From the NCBI GenBank assembly GCA_964017195.1, contig OZ024898.1, forward strand, positions 10,167,130 through 10,231,129: a DNA stretch of 64,000 nucleotides, written 5' to 3'. This DNA is from Siderastrea radians. Its lineage: Eukaryota; Cnidaria; Anthozoa; Scleractinia; Rhizangiidae. Below the pieces are notes generated by a model, which saw nothing but the letters and a program-made list of their open reading frames with translations, was not told the DNA's origin and made no database searches. Positions 1-12,100 of this stretch are shown one piece after another. Both the position numbers and the translations under genes were made by a program. The first letter of the stretch is position 1; each line of letters opens with the position of its first letter.

Positions 1-45
1 ATGTTTCTGAGCGACCTGCCCCTGCTGGCCCACTGTGGGCTGTAA
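1..45 (+). CDS. Possible last codons of an upstream gene
   Basis: An open frame runs from the window edge to a TAA at 43-45 and ends in hydrophobic residues (…LPLLAHCGL). The GC content of these 45 bases is clearly higher than in the AT-rich DNA that follows, and an AATAAA lies at 310-315. This fits the 3' end of a plus-strand gene that enters from the left, but 14 codons are too few to identify it and the start codon at position 1 is probably coincidence. Chance is a real alternative. Confidence 0.25.
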   Translation: MFLSDLPLLAHCGL

Positions 46-309
46 GAAAAGACACTGTTACCGATTAATTAGCCTCGTTGTGAACATTGTACCACTTTTA
101 TCCCTTCCTTTTTTAGTTTTCTATTTAATATTGATGTACAGGTGTTTGTATTTCAACTTTGTATTTGATGCACGAGTATTGTTTTCTTTTTATAAGTTTC
201 GTCAATTAAATTATAAGGCATGCTCAATTTCAAAATACATGTAAATACAGATCAGCAACATTCATTTTTATTAAGGTTAGGTTAGGAAATTGGAATTAAG
301 TTATCCAGT

Positions 310-315
310 TAATAA
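310..315 (+). promoter_or_regulatory. Candidate polyadenylation signal
   Basis: An AATAAA hexamer lies about 265 bases after the possible stop codon at 43-45. It could end the transcript of the upstream gene; single AATAAA matches are common in DNA this AT-rich. Confidence 0.25.
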
Positions 316-639
316 ATGAAACTTGAGAAAAACATAACTCTGTAGTATCTTTGTGTGTGCGTCACATACTAACTGGTGGGATGGTGACTTTTCATTCTGT
401 CTTTCACAAGTGGCAAGGTCAGCCAAAATATTGATGCAACTACCCTTGGAAAGCAAACTTAGAGGGCTGCTCTATCAGATGTTAGCCTGGAACTTGAAAT
501 GGAAGTGACATTTCAAAACAATTAAGCTCCTGAGGGACAGAACTTGATAATATACCAGAAGATCAAAAGCCACGAAAAGGCAAAAACCAGCAAATAGATT
601 ATACAGAAAGTTTAAAAAAGCAGCATTCTTATAAGCTTT

Positions 640-890
640 TTCTTTTATTAAACAGCACTTAAATGTGGTTTTAAGACAGATTTACATAAGATTAAACGGG
701 ACGTAAACAAATGTTTGGGCTAGATTTAATGTGAACTTAAACTTACATTAAGTTTTAGCCTTAAGGTGGTATAAGCTAGGTTTAAGTCGAAATTAAATCT
801 GGGTTTAAGTGACTTAAACGCCAACTTAAACCAAGTAAACATGAGTTTAAGTCATGATTTATTCAGGTTTAATGTCCCTTAAATTTTCTT
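640..890. repeat. Palindrome-rich TTAAGT/ACTTAA stretch
   Basis: Roughly a dozen copies of ACTTAA, TTAAGT or close variants occur within 250 bases, in both orientations. One hairpin has perfect 7-base arms around a 3-base loop (AAACTTA-CAT-TAAGTTT). The pattern resembles subterminal repeats of a small DNA transposon, but no terminal repeats or target duplication could be set. Confidence 0.35.
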
Positions 891-2622
891 TTTCGCCTTG
901 TGTTTCCCCAAAGAATCCTTTTAGGAGGCAAAAGAACATCCCTTCTCCTCTTGAAATCCAGATTCTTGACGAATAATATTAGGTACCACATACTTTTTTT
1001 AGGGGTTAAACTTGATATACTTTTTATCTAGTCAAAAGTATGTCGGATAAATTTAATTAGAGCTCGTAAATAAATGAGCAGAAATTGCTGAAATTGCTTT
1101 TGACATATATTTAAACATCGTTCTACAAGTTTGGTTAATTTTTATTGCTCTGGAGTGCTTCATTTTGTCACGCGAAGCTTCGAGATTTGCCTTAAAGTTT
1201 GAGCTTCAAAAGCGGCATTTTGAGAGAATTCCGTTAATATCAATTTTCTTGAAAACAAATCGATATTCAGCCAAACGAACTATGCAGTGATTTGTTTCAC
1301 ATTAAGGTCTACCTAACATAAGAATATGAGCGGAATTGATTTTTGACCTGTTGCCACCAAATGTTTGACCGTTGGTAACATTTGCTCTTAAACTTTAACT
1401 TTTCTTGCAGTATTTGCTTCCATCTTCTGTATAAGGGAAGAATAGTGATATTTAATTGCTAGGGAAAGAGTAATCGAACTTAGTAAATTTTTGCCACCTC
1501 GTTTAACCCTTGTAAACTACACTTTTGCAGAACAACATAAAAATCTGAATCAGCTCGCAAATTATGCGGACGCCCGAGGAAACAAGTTTTTGTTGATCTG
1601 GCTCTGTCCTTTTTTATGAAAACTAATAGATATATTTGAGTACCATCTGGATCAGTGATTCAGTGATTTATTCTCAATACCTCCAGTTTCCTCTTGATTT
1701 ACTGTCGAGGTTGCACAATGTTTTAGAAAGAGTCTGACCGTCGACTTGATCCACAACTGACAATCAAGGTGACCGTTTCGCAAATAAATTGAATTGGTCC
1801 TGTCATTTGATTTTCAAAGATTAATTAATTTTAAAACAGTCAAACGGAGGCCCATTCTAGTAAAGAGAGAGCCTTGTTAACCCTTAACATCAGTAACCTG
1901 AGAAAGTTGGCGTTTTTGATAGACTCCCGGGGATAGATTGTGTTTTTTTATAATTATTCAATAAGAGTACAATCAGTCATCAGCACAAATTTGGCCGGAA
2001 AGCCGGCGCGTCAGCTGTTTTGCTTCGCCGCGAGCAAATGTTGTCGTCTTTGTCGTTTTTTACTAGATAGTTTAGCAAAGTAAGGAATTGCTGTGGCCCA
2101 TTATTAACTTTGAAGAAAGCACATGAATTCACAGTAAACGTTTCTTTGCATTGGAGTATTCTTCTCCGCATTTTAATGATGTTTAAAGCCACTGATCATT
2201 TTAGTGAAATTGTTACGAAAATTTATTTTCCTAAAATTAGAAAGAGTTTATACATATAAAAGTTATTTTTTTTGTCTCCAAGCGACACATCTTAGGGTTT
2301 GTGAGATGCAGCTTCTGAAAGGTGATCTTGATCACGATTTCAATCGATCGACCAAAGCGTTCGTGAAATTTTTTGAGTCTTATCGCCAATTTGTTATTTT
2401 GTTTTGAGGACCAAACTGCATTAAGAATACTTTTTATGTTATAGCATGCAGCATACCTTTTGTTCTTTCATCGTTTTGATCTGTTCTTTTTGAGAAACTG
2501 GACTGTAAACATTTGCAAGGAAGCTATTTGTTGCTATTTGTTTTGTTTTGTTTTGTTTTGTTTTTTTTTTCTATACTTTAATGTAAATGTATACCTGAAT
2601 GGAAATACCGTGTTTAAATAAA

Positions 2623-2644
2623 GTTACCTTACCTTACCTTACCT
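2623..2644. repeat. (TTACC)n microsatellite
   Basis: Four consecutive pentamers, followed by one more imperfect unit. It sits about 230 bases before the start codon of SLC17 copy 1. Confidence 0.85.
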
Positions 2645-2685
2645 AAAGTTACCTTTCCTTGGAATTTCCCGGACTGACTTATTTG

Positions 2686-2694
2686 TGACGTCAC
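2686..2694 (+). promoter_or_regulatory. CRE-like site upstream of SLC17 copy 1
   Basis: TGACGTCAC contains the full palindromic cAMP-response element core TGACGTCA. It lies about 185 bases before the copy 1 start codon. The location is suitable for a proximal promoter, but no TATA box or start site can be set, and a single 8-mer match is weak evidence. Confidence 0.3.
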
Positions 2695-2878
2695 GATGGG
2701 CCGTCACCTCGGATACCGGCACTAGTGTCCAGGCCTAAATTCATCACTCCCTCCTGGGCCTCTGCCTGCGATTTCAAAAATTCTATTGACGGCGCTTTTC
2801 TCATTCTTATCGATTTCCCTTGTTGTCGTATTTAAAAATTTGGGCGTTTAATATTTAATTTTTCGTGCTCAGTTGTCA

Positions 2879-3124
2879 ATGGAGGAAAGCTTACCTCTCC
2901 TGCAAAAAGACAGATCTAAAACACGACGGAATGTAGGATGCTATGTGCCGTGCCGTTACGTGTTAGCAGCACTGTCCTCTTCGGGTTTCTGTGTTGTGTA
3001 TCTTCTCCGAGTAAACTTGAGTGTAGCTTTGGTGGCGATGGTTAATTCTACTTACGAGAACGAAAGGGCATCTGCGAATAGTCCGGAATGTCAAAGAAAT
3101 TCATCCACTACTTATTTGGAAAAG
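2879..3124 (+). CDS. SLC17A5-like: SLC17 copy 1, exon 1
   Basis: Encodes residues 1-82: cytosolic N-terminus with the dileucine signal, helix 1 and the start of the first luminal loop. Intron phase 0. The donor is GC rather than GT (AAG|GCAAGT); the paralogue has AAG|GTGAGG at the same codon. Confidence 0.9.
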
Positions 3125-6100
3125 GCAAGTGTTCTAGGAGTATGTTAATTAAAATTGCGGCAGTTTAATATCTCCTGTAGAAGCGCCATCAGATCTCCAA
3201 GATCGCGAAGAGATGATGGTTTTGCCTGGTGTAACTGATCCCTCAAACACAATCGAATTCAACCGAACTCAGTTTGGTAGTCGAATGTAATTGAACAAGA
3301 CACTTTACCATAGATGGTGAAATCGAACTCGGTACGTTGGTAACTTCGATTATACACATATATGTTCGAAAATCGAACGTGACCGTTTGCAAAGTTATCA
3401 TTGCACGTCTTCTGTGAACAACAATTATCCCATTCCTGATCCTTGACCTTATTAACATAGTTATCAGTCATCGTGTAAGATTTAACAGGAAACAACTCTA
3501 CAGTGAACACACTCAACGTCTTTGTCGACGTCGTGGTAAATTTACTACACGTTTTTATCTTGATGTATGTCTGTTTCTAGAGAAACAATGTTCTACACTC
3601 ACCAAAAACTTCTTAAAATGCTCTTATCGTGTTACTCTTTTTAAAACACCGAACTTCATAAAACTTATCAGCACAGGTCACAAAAACTCTAATAAATAAG
3701 TTAATGGTGGTCAAGTGGTAGAGAGGAAGACTTGAAGCAAGGACCTCCGGATTACAAGCAAACATGATCAACAGCACACGGCATCAGGACACCAAGGTTC
3801 AACTTGGATGGCGGTTAACACGCAGACCGCTAGAAGCTTCACATTCTAAACATCTGCTAATTGAGTCTCTCTCATGAATTAGAATGATTGCCGTGTGTAG
3901 GTAGCAACTACCTAAGAAGAAGACCTAAAGGGAGCTGTACATGTATTTTATAACATCTACTGACATCTGAGACCTTTTACATCTACTGACAATTCACAGT
4001 TCACTTGACTCTGATGGTGACTTCTGCTCAGGTTGTCGAAACATAAGTCAATGTCACCTCAAACAGTCCTTCTCAGGACTACACTCACCCAGACGATCAC
4101 ATGCATTTTAATTAGCTAACTGACAGTCGATCATTTACCTTTGAATTTTGTTCAAGTTAGTGAGCCCAAACTTGATACATTGATTTAGAGATGATCCATG
4201 GTCACTGAGAATCATTATAAAGTAATAAAGCGATAATAGAAATTGACGAGCAATAGATCAAAAGGGGATATACTGAGGCATAAGCAGGTTATTTCTCATT
4301 GTGAGGGTTCTTTATTCGCACCGTTAGGTGCCAGAGTTTCACTTATGACACTTAAGGCCAAATGGCAGGTGAAGGCCTATTATTAATTTTTGTGCGGCGG
4401 TCAATTTGTGAACTTTGAAATCCAAAAAGCATGAGTAGTTTTTTGTGAGACTGCTGGTTTGCTTCGATATAGCTATTACTTTTTCATTCCCAAGGCAGGG
4501 TCATGGGCACCGTAAGACCCCACTCTGGCTTTATTGTACACCCCTACAGGTTATATGACCTTTGATTTATCATTGATTTCAACTTCAAATACAGTCGAAA
4601 CTCTCCTTGCAACCACTCTCGTAAGCAACCAGCTCTAGTTACGACCGCCATTGTGAAACCCCATTTGAATTGTCTCTAAAACTCTATAATTGAAAGTTCT
4701 CGTTAGCGACCACTCCCGTAAGTGACGCAACCACTTTTGTGAATTACCAGCTGGCCTTTTCCTTTGTTTTTAAGTTCTTTTAAGCAGCCACTTAAATAAA
4801 AGCATTCGCATCTTGATCAAATTTAGAGTAATACAAAACCTAAGCACTAATGGTTCGTTGACCTGTACAGACACAAACCTCTTTTGTGATAGGCAATAAA
4901 AAGTATTCAGTATGGTTAATACAATACTATCGGTAACAACACCATATTTCAAGCTTTCTGCTAACAGCTCTCTTATTATTAAGCCACCACCCTCTATTGT
5001 TTTATGACGTGGTCGCTTACAACAGCCCATTCTCGTAAGCGACCAGCTCTAGTTGTGACCACTTTTCTGAATTCCCGAGGTGGTCGCTTACGAGAGCTTC
5101 AACTGTAGTATCAATGATGAAAATTGACTGACAAAGATTTCCTCATTCTTTGATGGTTATTTCATGTTATTGATGCAATAATAGCACAGTCAGACAAAGG
5201 GCAATTCTAGCAATGTATGATTTCTCTTCACTTGCATTGTGTTCCACAGTCTCCACGGCGCCGGTTAAACTGAGAGTATGAATCAACTGTAGTGGTTCAG
5301 TTTTCATCTATTTAATATCCCGTCTAGAACTGCATGCAATTGCAATTTAAGAACAATAAAGAAATAATATTTCAAGTGTGAGAATTTATCATGGTAGGGT
5401 TTGGAGAATTTGTGTAGAAAAAGTTACTGTAGAGCAATGTGCAAATTGTCATGTAACGGTAACCTTTTTTGTTGTCCAGTAGGATGCCAATGAAGAGTTC
5501 AACTGGGATCAAAAGACACAAGGTAAATCACGCTTTTTAGACAATCATCATACTCAGAGTCGTCAGGCTTCTTGGCCAGCGAGTGGTCACCGGGGGAGGC
5601 CCTGGGGTACTGGAATTTTTACCACAGAATTTCTGTGGTTACCAGTTCTTAATTTTGTTATGGAGAACAACCAATCCAAAAAAAAAAATTCACTATATTG
5701 GAGTCTCTCCTGGCAACAACCTTCTGACCAAGAAGGCTGAGGGCCTGGTTACCAGATTGGGTAGTCATTTTATGAGTTGTGAGTATTCTAGCCTGTGAAT
5801 GCAGACCTATTTCTGGCCCTTGTTTCTCTCCTGCCAAACATTTTTGATGGAGAGAAAGGACAGCTGGAAATACATCTGCATTCGCAGGCTATGAATGTTC
5901 TGGCCCAACGAGAAACTTCTGGCTGTTAACAAAAAATGGCTGTTAACATAAAATCTGTACAGTCCTGGCAGTATGTACAGTGTTATTATGCATCATGCAA
6001 AAATTACATTTTTATTGTATATTTGTTTCCACAGGTCTTATTTTGGGCTCATTTTTCTATGGTTACATCATCACACAGTTACCAGGTGGTTGGTTAGGAG

Positions 6101-9100
6101 CACGGTTTGGTGGGAAGTACTTAATGGGATTTGGAGTGCTTTGTCCTGCTGTGTTAACATTATTTACTCCTCTTGCGGCACGTCATAGTGTTGAAATGTT
6201 AATTCTGGTGAGAATTCTGGAGGGCCTTGGAGAGGTAATAATAATAATAATTATAATAAATCTCCGTAACCTTTTTCCACCCATAGATCTTTCATTACAC
6301 GCATGTAACCCATGTTTCTCCCATTTTCCAAAAGAGGCAGGTTGTCTGATTTCACCAGTTCCTGTGCTCTCTTCTTGCAGTCAAAGAGGTTGCTGTTCAT
6401 CTTCTCGCTTCACTTAATCCTTCTAGTTGCCTGTTGTTGTTGTCTCTCCACCATGACACAAATAACACATGAAATACAAACAAACTAAATCGGCTAAAAC
6501 TCCCGTTCAGAGACACCAAATAGTCTTGCAAAACTGCTTGACAAGCTGCAAAGTATCCTAGACACTTATCCAAATATGCTCTGGTGCTCTAAACTTGTCC
6601 TGCTTTCAATGAGAACGAACTTTATCGGAACTGACTAAAGTACGTCCACACTACTCGCCGCCATTCTTCTTATAATAATAATAACTTTATTTATGTGTCA
6701 AAAGTGATCTAGCACCCTGTAAAGACAGGGCGCTAATTGGGGACACACTATATACTAATTACAAATTTGTTAAAAAGTACTAATTTCTAAACCATATAAA
6801 TGCAATAATTTTCTATATAATTCAAGTAAATGTAATGAAAATACTAACTAACCAAGTAACTTACTAACTGGCTAACCAACTCAGAACTAACTAACTAATA
6901 ATTTATGAAATAGATTTTTTCTCACCTACATGTACATTTATAATTAGAAAAAAAAAACCAACTTATTTCTGATAGTAGGTGACCTGTTTACCTGATGGCC
7001 AGTTGAGCAAATTTAGCCTCTCAAGTATGTATTCACCCACAACAGATATTCAAAATAGCTAAGGAATTTTTTTTACTGACATCTTTTTCTTTACTATAGG
7101 GAGTTACATTCCCAGCTATGCATGCCATGTGGAGTAGCTGGGCCCCGCCTTTAGAGAGGAGCAAACTCACAACCTTGTCCTACACAGGTATGTATATAGG
7201 AGTTGCATTAACAAGGTTCCACTGTATAATGAAATCACTATTCTTATTCACATATGCATATTTCTTATCCTTAAGGGCCTCAAATTGGTACCATCCTGGG
7301 AATGCCATTAGCGGGTGTCTTGTGTGCCTCTGATCTTTGGGGAGGATGGCCCTCTGCATTTTATATTTTTGGTAAGCAGTGCAAGCGTATATTATTCTCT
7401 CTGTATTGCCAATGTTATGTTACATGCATGTGTAAACTGAGTACAGCCGTCAGGGTCCCAAATGGGTTTAGGGCTTCTCGGCTTGAAGAGAAAAAAATTG
7501 GGGCTCTAGGGCTCTAGGGCTCCATGGCTCTCCTTGAGGGCTCCATTTAGCCTGAAATCATCATTTTTCCAGGTTCCAAGTAGAAAAGGCTTGAGGCGCT
7601 GGGCTCCATGGCAAAAGATTTGGGGTTCCAGGGCTCCAGAGACAGTGAGTTGTTGTACCTTGACTGAGCTGCTCAAAATTTAGACATGACATTTCATCAG
7701 GCCTAATGCCCAACTATAATTTGGACATCTCCATAACAACAGTGGACACCTCTTTATTATGCAAAGTTTCCTTTGCTCATACCTCTCAATCTGGAAGAGG
7801 GCATTGCAGGACCCTCTGCACGAACTACGTACCTGTACATGTACATTTATGGTGTAACAAGAACCGATATTATTGTGCCCCTTTAATTACTCACAGGGGT
7901 GCTCTCAAATGGTGAAGTCACCCACAAGCCACAGGACACCCACTCAACCGGAACTTAATCCAGTTTCTGTAGCGTGAAGCAACTGAGAGTGTCGCTAGTT
8001 CATTGCTGGGTTACTCATAGCAGTGTGTTGCCATCACACATTTATACCCCTGGATGGAGAGGGGCAATGTGGAGTAAAGATGGCAGGGACCAGACCTCGA
8101 ACCACCTATATTGTACTGTCAGATCTAAAGACCCTCAACTCTTTATTTCTTACAGGTTATTTAAAGGGACTATGTCAGGCTATTTTAGTATCTTTTTAAA
8201 AAGCTAAAAGTGTCTTCGCATCAACTGAATTCCAAAAATAATGATCTAGCTTTGTTATTAAAGACTATCTTACACCACTGAAACTGTTTCCTGTCGCCTG
8301 TTGCTACTGATGGCAAGGATGGAAATGGATTGAAACTTGAAAAAGTTGGGCCAATTTTTTCAAGTTTTGATGCTAGGTTCTCAAAAACCACCCAAAAATT
8401 TATTATGGTGAGCTGTCGCTGATAAAACTCATTTGATATCTCCTTCAAAGTATTAAAGGAGCCCTTTGTGTATGAGTAAAGGCACTAGCTAATGATTTTA
8501 GCACAGAATTGACCTAAAAGGGAAAATCCTCGTGACATAGCCCCTTTAAGCCCCTTCCTCTGTAGTCACAGATACCTCCTTATAAACATAGACACTTGTT
8601 TCTATCGGGGTATCACTGTGCAACTTTTTTGGGTGATGAGATGGGCATCCATTCCTTATTCTATCCCCTGACTATAGTTCTAAGTCATTACACAAAATAT
8701 TGCACTGAGTTCAACAATTTTCGATGTGCAAGTATTGTAATTTAACATAATTTTCGTGCAGTTTTGCACACTGCACTATAGATATCTGCAGAATCTCATA
8801 TTTTGCAATTAAATTAATTTTCAATTGGTTTAAATTTTTTAGGTGCTGTAGGTGTTGTTTGGTTTATGATTTGGATGGCACTTACATACGACAGACCAGC
8901 AGACCATCCAAGAATATCCAACTGGGAGAGGGAGTACATACAGTCCAGCATAGGATCGGGACAGGACAAGACAAAAAGAGTATGATAATCAATTTTAATT
9001 ACATTTGAATATCCAAAAATATTCATCAAGGAGAGGGAGTGCTTATAGTTTAGTATAGGAATAAAACAGGTCAAAAGGAAAGGAGTATGATAATTACCGT

Positions 9101-12100
9101 AAAACTATTTTAGAATAACTATCAAGGATAGAGAGTATGTGCAGGCTAATGTAGGGACACTACAGGAGAAGAGAAAAAGTATGATAATTACGCTAAAATA
9201 TCCTGTAAGTTCCACCAGAAAGAAGCAGTTCATCTAGTTCACCATAACATACCTGCCAACCGTGCTGATTTAATCGGGATTGTGCCAATTTTTGAGTTTC
9301 AAAACCTAAAAGAATCAGGACATTCCGATTTTCAAGATTTAGAAGAGTCAAGACCAATCTTTAACAACCCAGTTTTAAATTTTTACAAATCCTACTGTTT
9401 TGTGCAATACATATACATGTATTGCTTGAGGCCATTAAACAACACCTGAGAAATCTAATGCGAATTCTAATGCTAAAACAGTACAATACAGGTAATATTT
9501 TTAAAAATTAATGCAAAAACCCTGGAGCATCCTGGACCCTGTTCAGTGCTGGGAGCAGGGCACTACCCCAGGACCTAGGATGAGAGAGGGAGGGGGGGGG
9601 GGTGGTCCCAATTTCTGATTTTATAAGGTTGGCAGGTATGCCATAGGGATAAAACAGAACAAGAGAAAAAGATCGTGATAGTTACCCAGAATATCCATAA
9701 TAAGTAGGGAGTATGCCCAGTCTAGATTAGAGAACAAGAGAAAAAGAGTATCCATTAAGGAATGGGAGTCCATCCTGTCTAGTAATAGGGGGTGGGTCAG
9801 GAAAAGAGAAAAAGAATGATAATTAACCTAAGATACGTACAATGTAGTAAATAGATTTCCGGAGGCTGCTCGAGACTGAAAGAGTGTGCGAAAATGAACA
9901 GTTGGTCAAGAAGCAAAGCTTGAATTGCAACTGTGAAATTTTGGGAAAAATCTTTTAGCCAAGGCCATCATCCTCCAATATGCATGTACCAGCACTCCAG
10001 GAAGCTTGATTAATTGTCACAGTGCACTTTTGTCATGCTAAAGAAGAAACAAAGCCATTGCTGATCATGGCGTGATTGCAGGTGATTTTGCCAACCCAGT
10101 TTAGCTTGTGCAAAATGATATTTTTCTTCCTTGAGAAATTGAAAGTTTTACCTGTCAACTTTGGCTTGCTTGTTTGTTCTGTTGTGGTTAAAATAAAACC
10201 AGAAGAGGGATAACAAATTGGACAGCAAGAACCGCCTGAAACCCACCATCCAGATTTGTGCCACATGATGTGTTTCCACCAATAAGCGAGCTCAAAAATT
10301 AATAGGTGGATTATAAATTAGAATGTCATTCTATGAAGGAGAGAGTTTATCTACTCCGTATTGCTCTGCTTCTGTACTGTGTAGTATAGGAGTGGGACTG
10401 GAAAAGAAAAAAAATATGATGATTATAAAATATCCTAAAATATCCATCTAGGAGAGGGAGTACATTGGACAGTCAGTCTAGCATAGAGGCAGAACAAGGC
10501 AAGAGAAAGAGCATGATATTAATCCATGTTATGTCAGCTTACTGATTTACGTGTACATGGTTGTTGGGACCGTATGTAAATAGAAACTCTTCATGTTAAA
10601 TGTACAGTATGTGTCCCTGTTAGTGCCCCAGTGGGGAGTCCCCTGCTGCGATGTAAATGGCCTAAAACCCTTCATCCCATGCGTTTAAGATGCATATTTT
10701 GTTGTAGATCACAGCTGATATTCAGCAGTATTTCATCGATGGTTGTTACAGGTATTCAATAATTCATCATTGGTGTGAGATTGAAATGTTTGTATGATTT
10801 GTGTACCGTATAAGTAGTCAAAACATCTCTGGATCTTCAGCAGGACTCTGCCGATTAAATCATTTGCGACTCATGCACAGTATCCAAAAATTTCCAATAA
10901 TGATTGGAAACCCTGGAATGGCCTTTGGACGATCAGGATTTAATCTTGGAAAGTCTTTGGGAAATACTTGTAGTTACACATCTCCCGAGCCATCCTCAGC
11001 GATCCAGGGGTGGGTGGGGGAGGATGATCAGGACAGAACAAAGATTTTGGGGGCGTGTTTGGCACGAGCGAATGTTTACAAGCAGTGCCTGGCTTGTAGA
11101 CTTACAGTTGATCCACGTCACGCGTGAACGGAAACCTCAGCACGTGATCCGAGTCTTCAAATAAACAAGCTACTTTCAGTGACATAACGGAGATCACAAG
11201 GGAAATATTGAAGATCTCATTGAAATTTCCGAAAATGGCTTCTATCTTTGTAGAAGCAAGGGGTTGTGACGGGACAAATCTTTGTTTTATCGAGAGACCG
11301 CGTTATTTTCTGGGTTCGCTTCTCGTCAGTGGTTCAAAAACGTCTTAGACGACTAGAAGGAGGTGAAATTATGTCTTTATTTTGCTGACGCGTGATTCCT
11401 GTTTCAACCGAACGAGAACAAACCTTGGAGCTAAACGCTTGTGTAAGAACGGTAGCTCCGAAGGAAGTGGACGAAAACCAAGATACATCTGCCGTGTCAA
11501 GCAATTACCGATGACAGTTTTTCCTAGTTGCGAGGTTGATTAAAGACAAAGCCGACGCTTCGTCCACAGTTAACCAAAGCGTAATGTGAGTTGTTTGTAT
11601 GGAGCTGAAATTCGATCCAAAATGTAAATGGTCAGTATTCCGTGCAAAATACCTAAAAAGCGAAATAGGTTTGAAGACCATTACCTGCTGTGTGTTTGCT
11701 GTGTTTTTGCCACTTTTCCGAGCTTCTGGAGGCCGTTTGGGGCGATTTTCTGTTTAGATGCGACATCTGTCAAAGTAAAGCCAGTACGTGACAAGACGTC
11801 GCTTCGACCGTTAAACAGAATATCGCCCCAAACGGCATCCAGCAGTTCGGGAAAGCGGTAAAGACACAGCAAACACACAAAGATAAGGTTTTTCACACTC
11901 TATTTTGATTTTTAGGTATTTTCCACGGAAAACTGCCGATTATTTTCAATCAAATTTCAGCTCCATACAAACTCTCATATTACGCTTTGGTGACCTGTGC
12001 TTCGTCTATTGCATAACCTACTGCTCAACAATCTTTCGCGATTTTCCCATCCATATATCCTAGGTTTCGCTAGTTTGAACAATTCAATAGATTCTACATG

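Larger units (their letters stand above)
46..2622. other. Non-coding region upstream of the SLC17 pair
   Basis: No coding sequence is convincing here; the two short open frames near 2.0-2.4 kb have no recognisable content. The stretch at about 640-890 is dense in TTTAAG/CTTAAA words in both orientations, including a clean small hairpin, and may be the remains of a palindromic MITE. The rest is ordinary AT-rich DNA. Confidence 0.6.
3125..5482 (+). other. Intron 1 of copy 1 (GC-AG)
   Basis: Starts GCAAGT and ends GTAG. It contains a repeat copy with a hammerhead-like motif at about 3980-4150 and a mariner-type MITE at 4592-5105. A region at about 3240-3400 is rich in TCGAA/TTCGA words of unknown origin. 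No coding sequence seen. Confidence 0.75.

Noticed and set aside
10801..11164. Two overlapping plus-strand frames (108 and 86 codons) before the mariner-like element
   Set aside because: No motifs, no splice or start context, both overlap the left TIR. Treated as chance.
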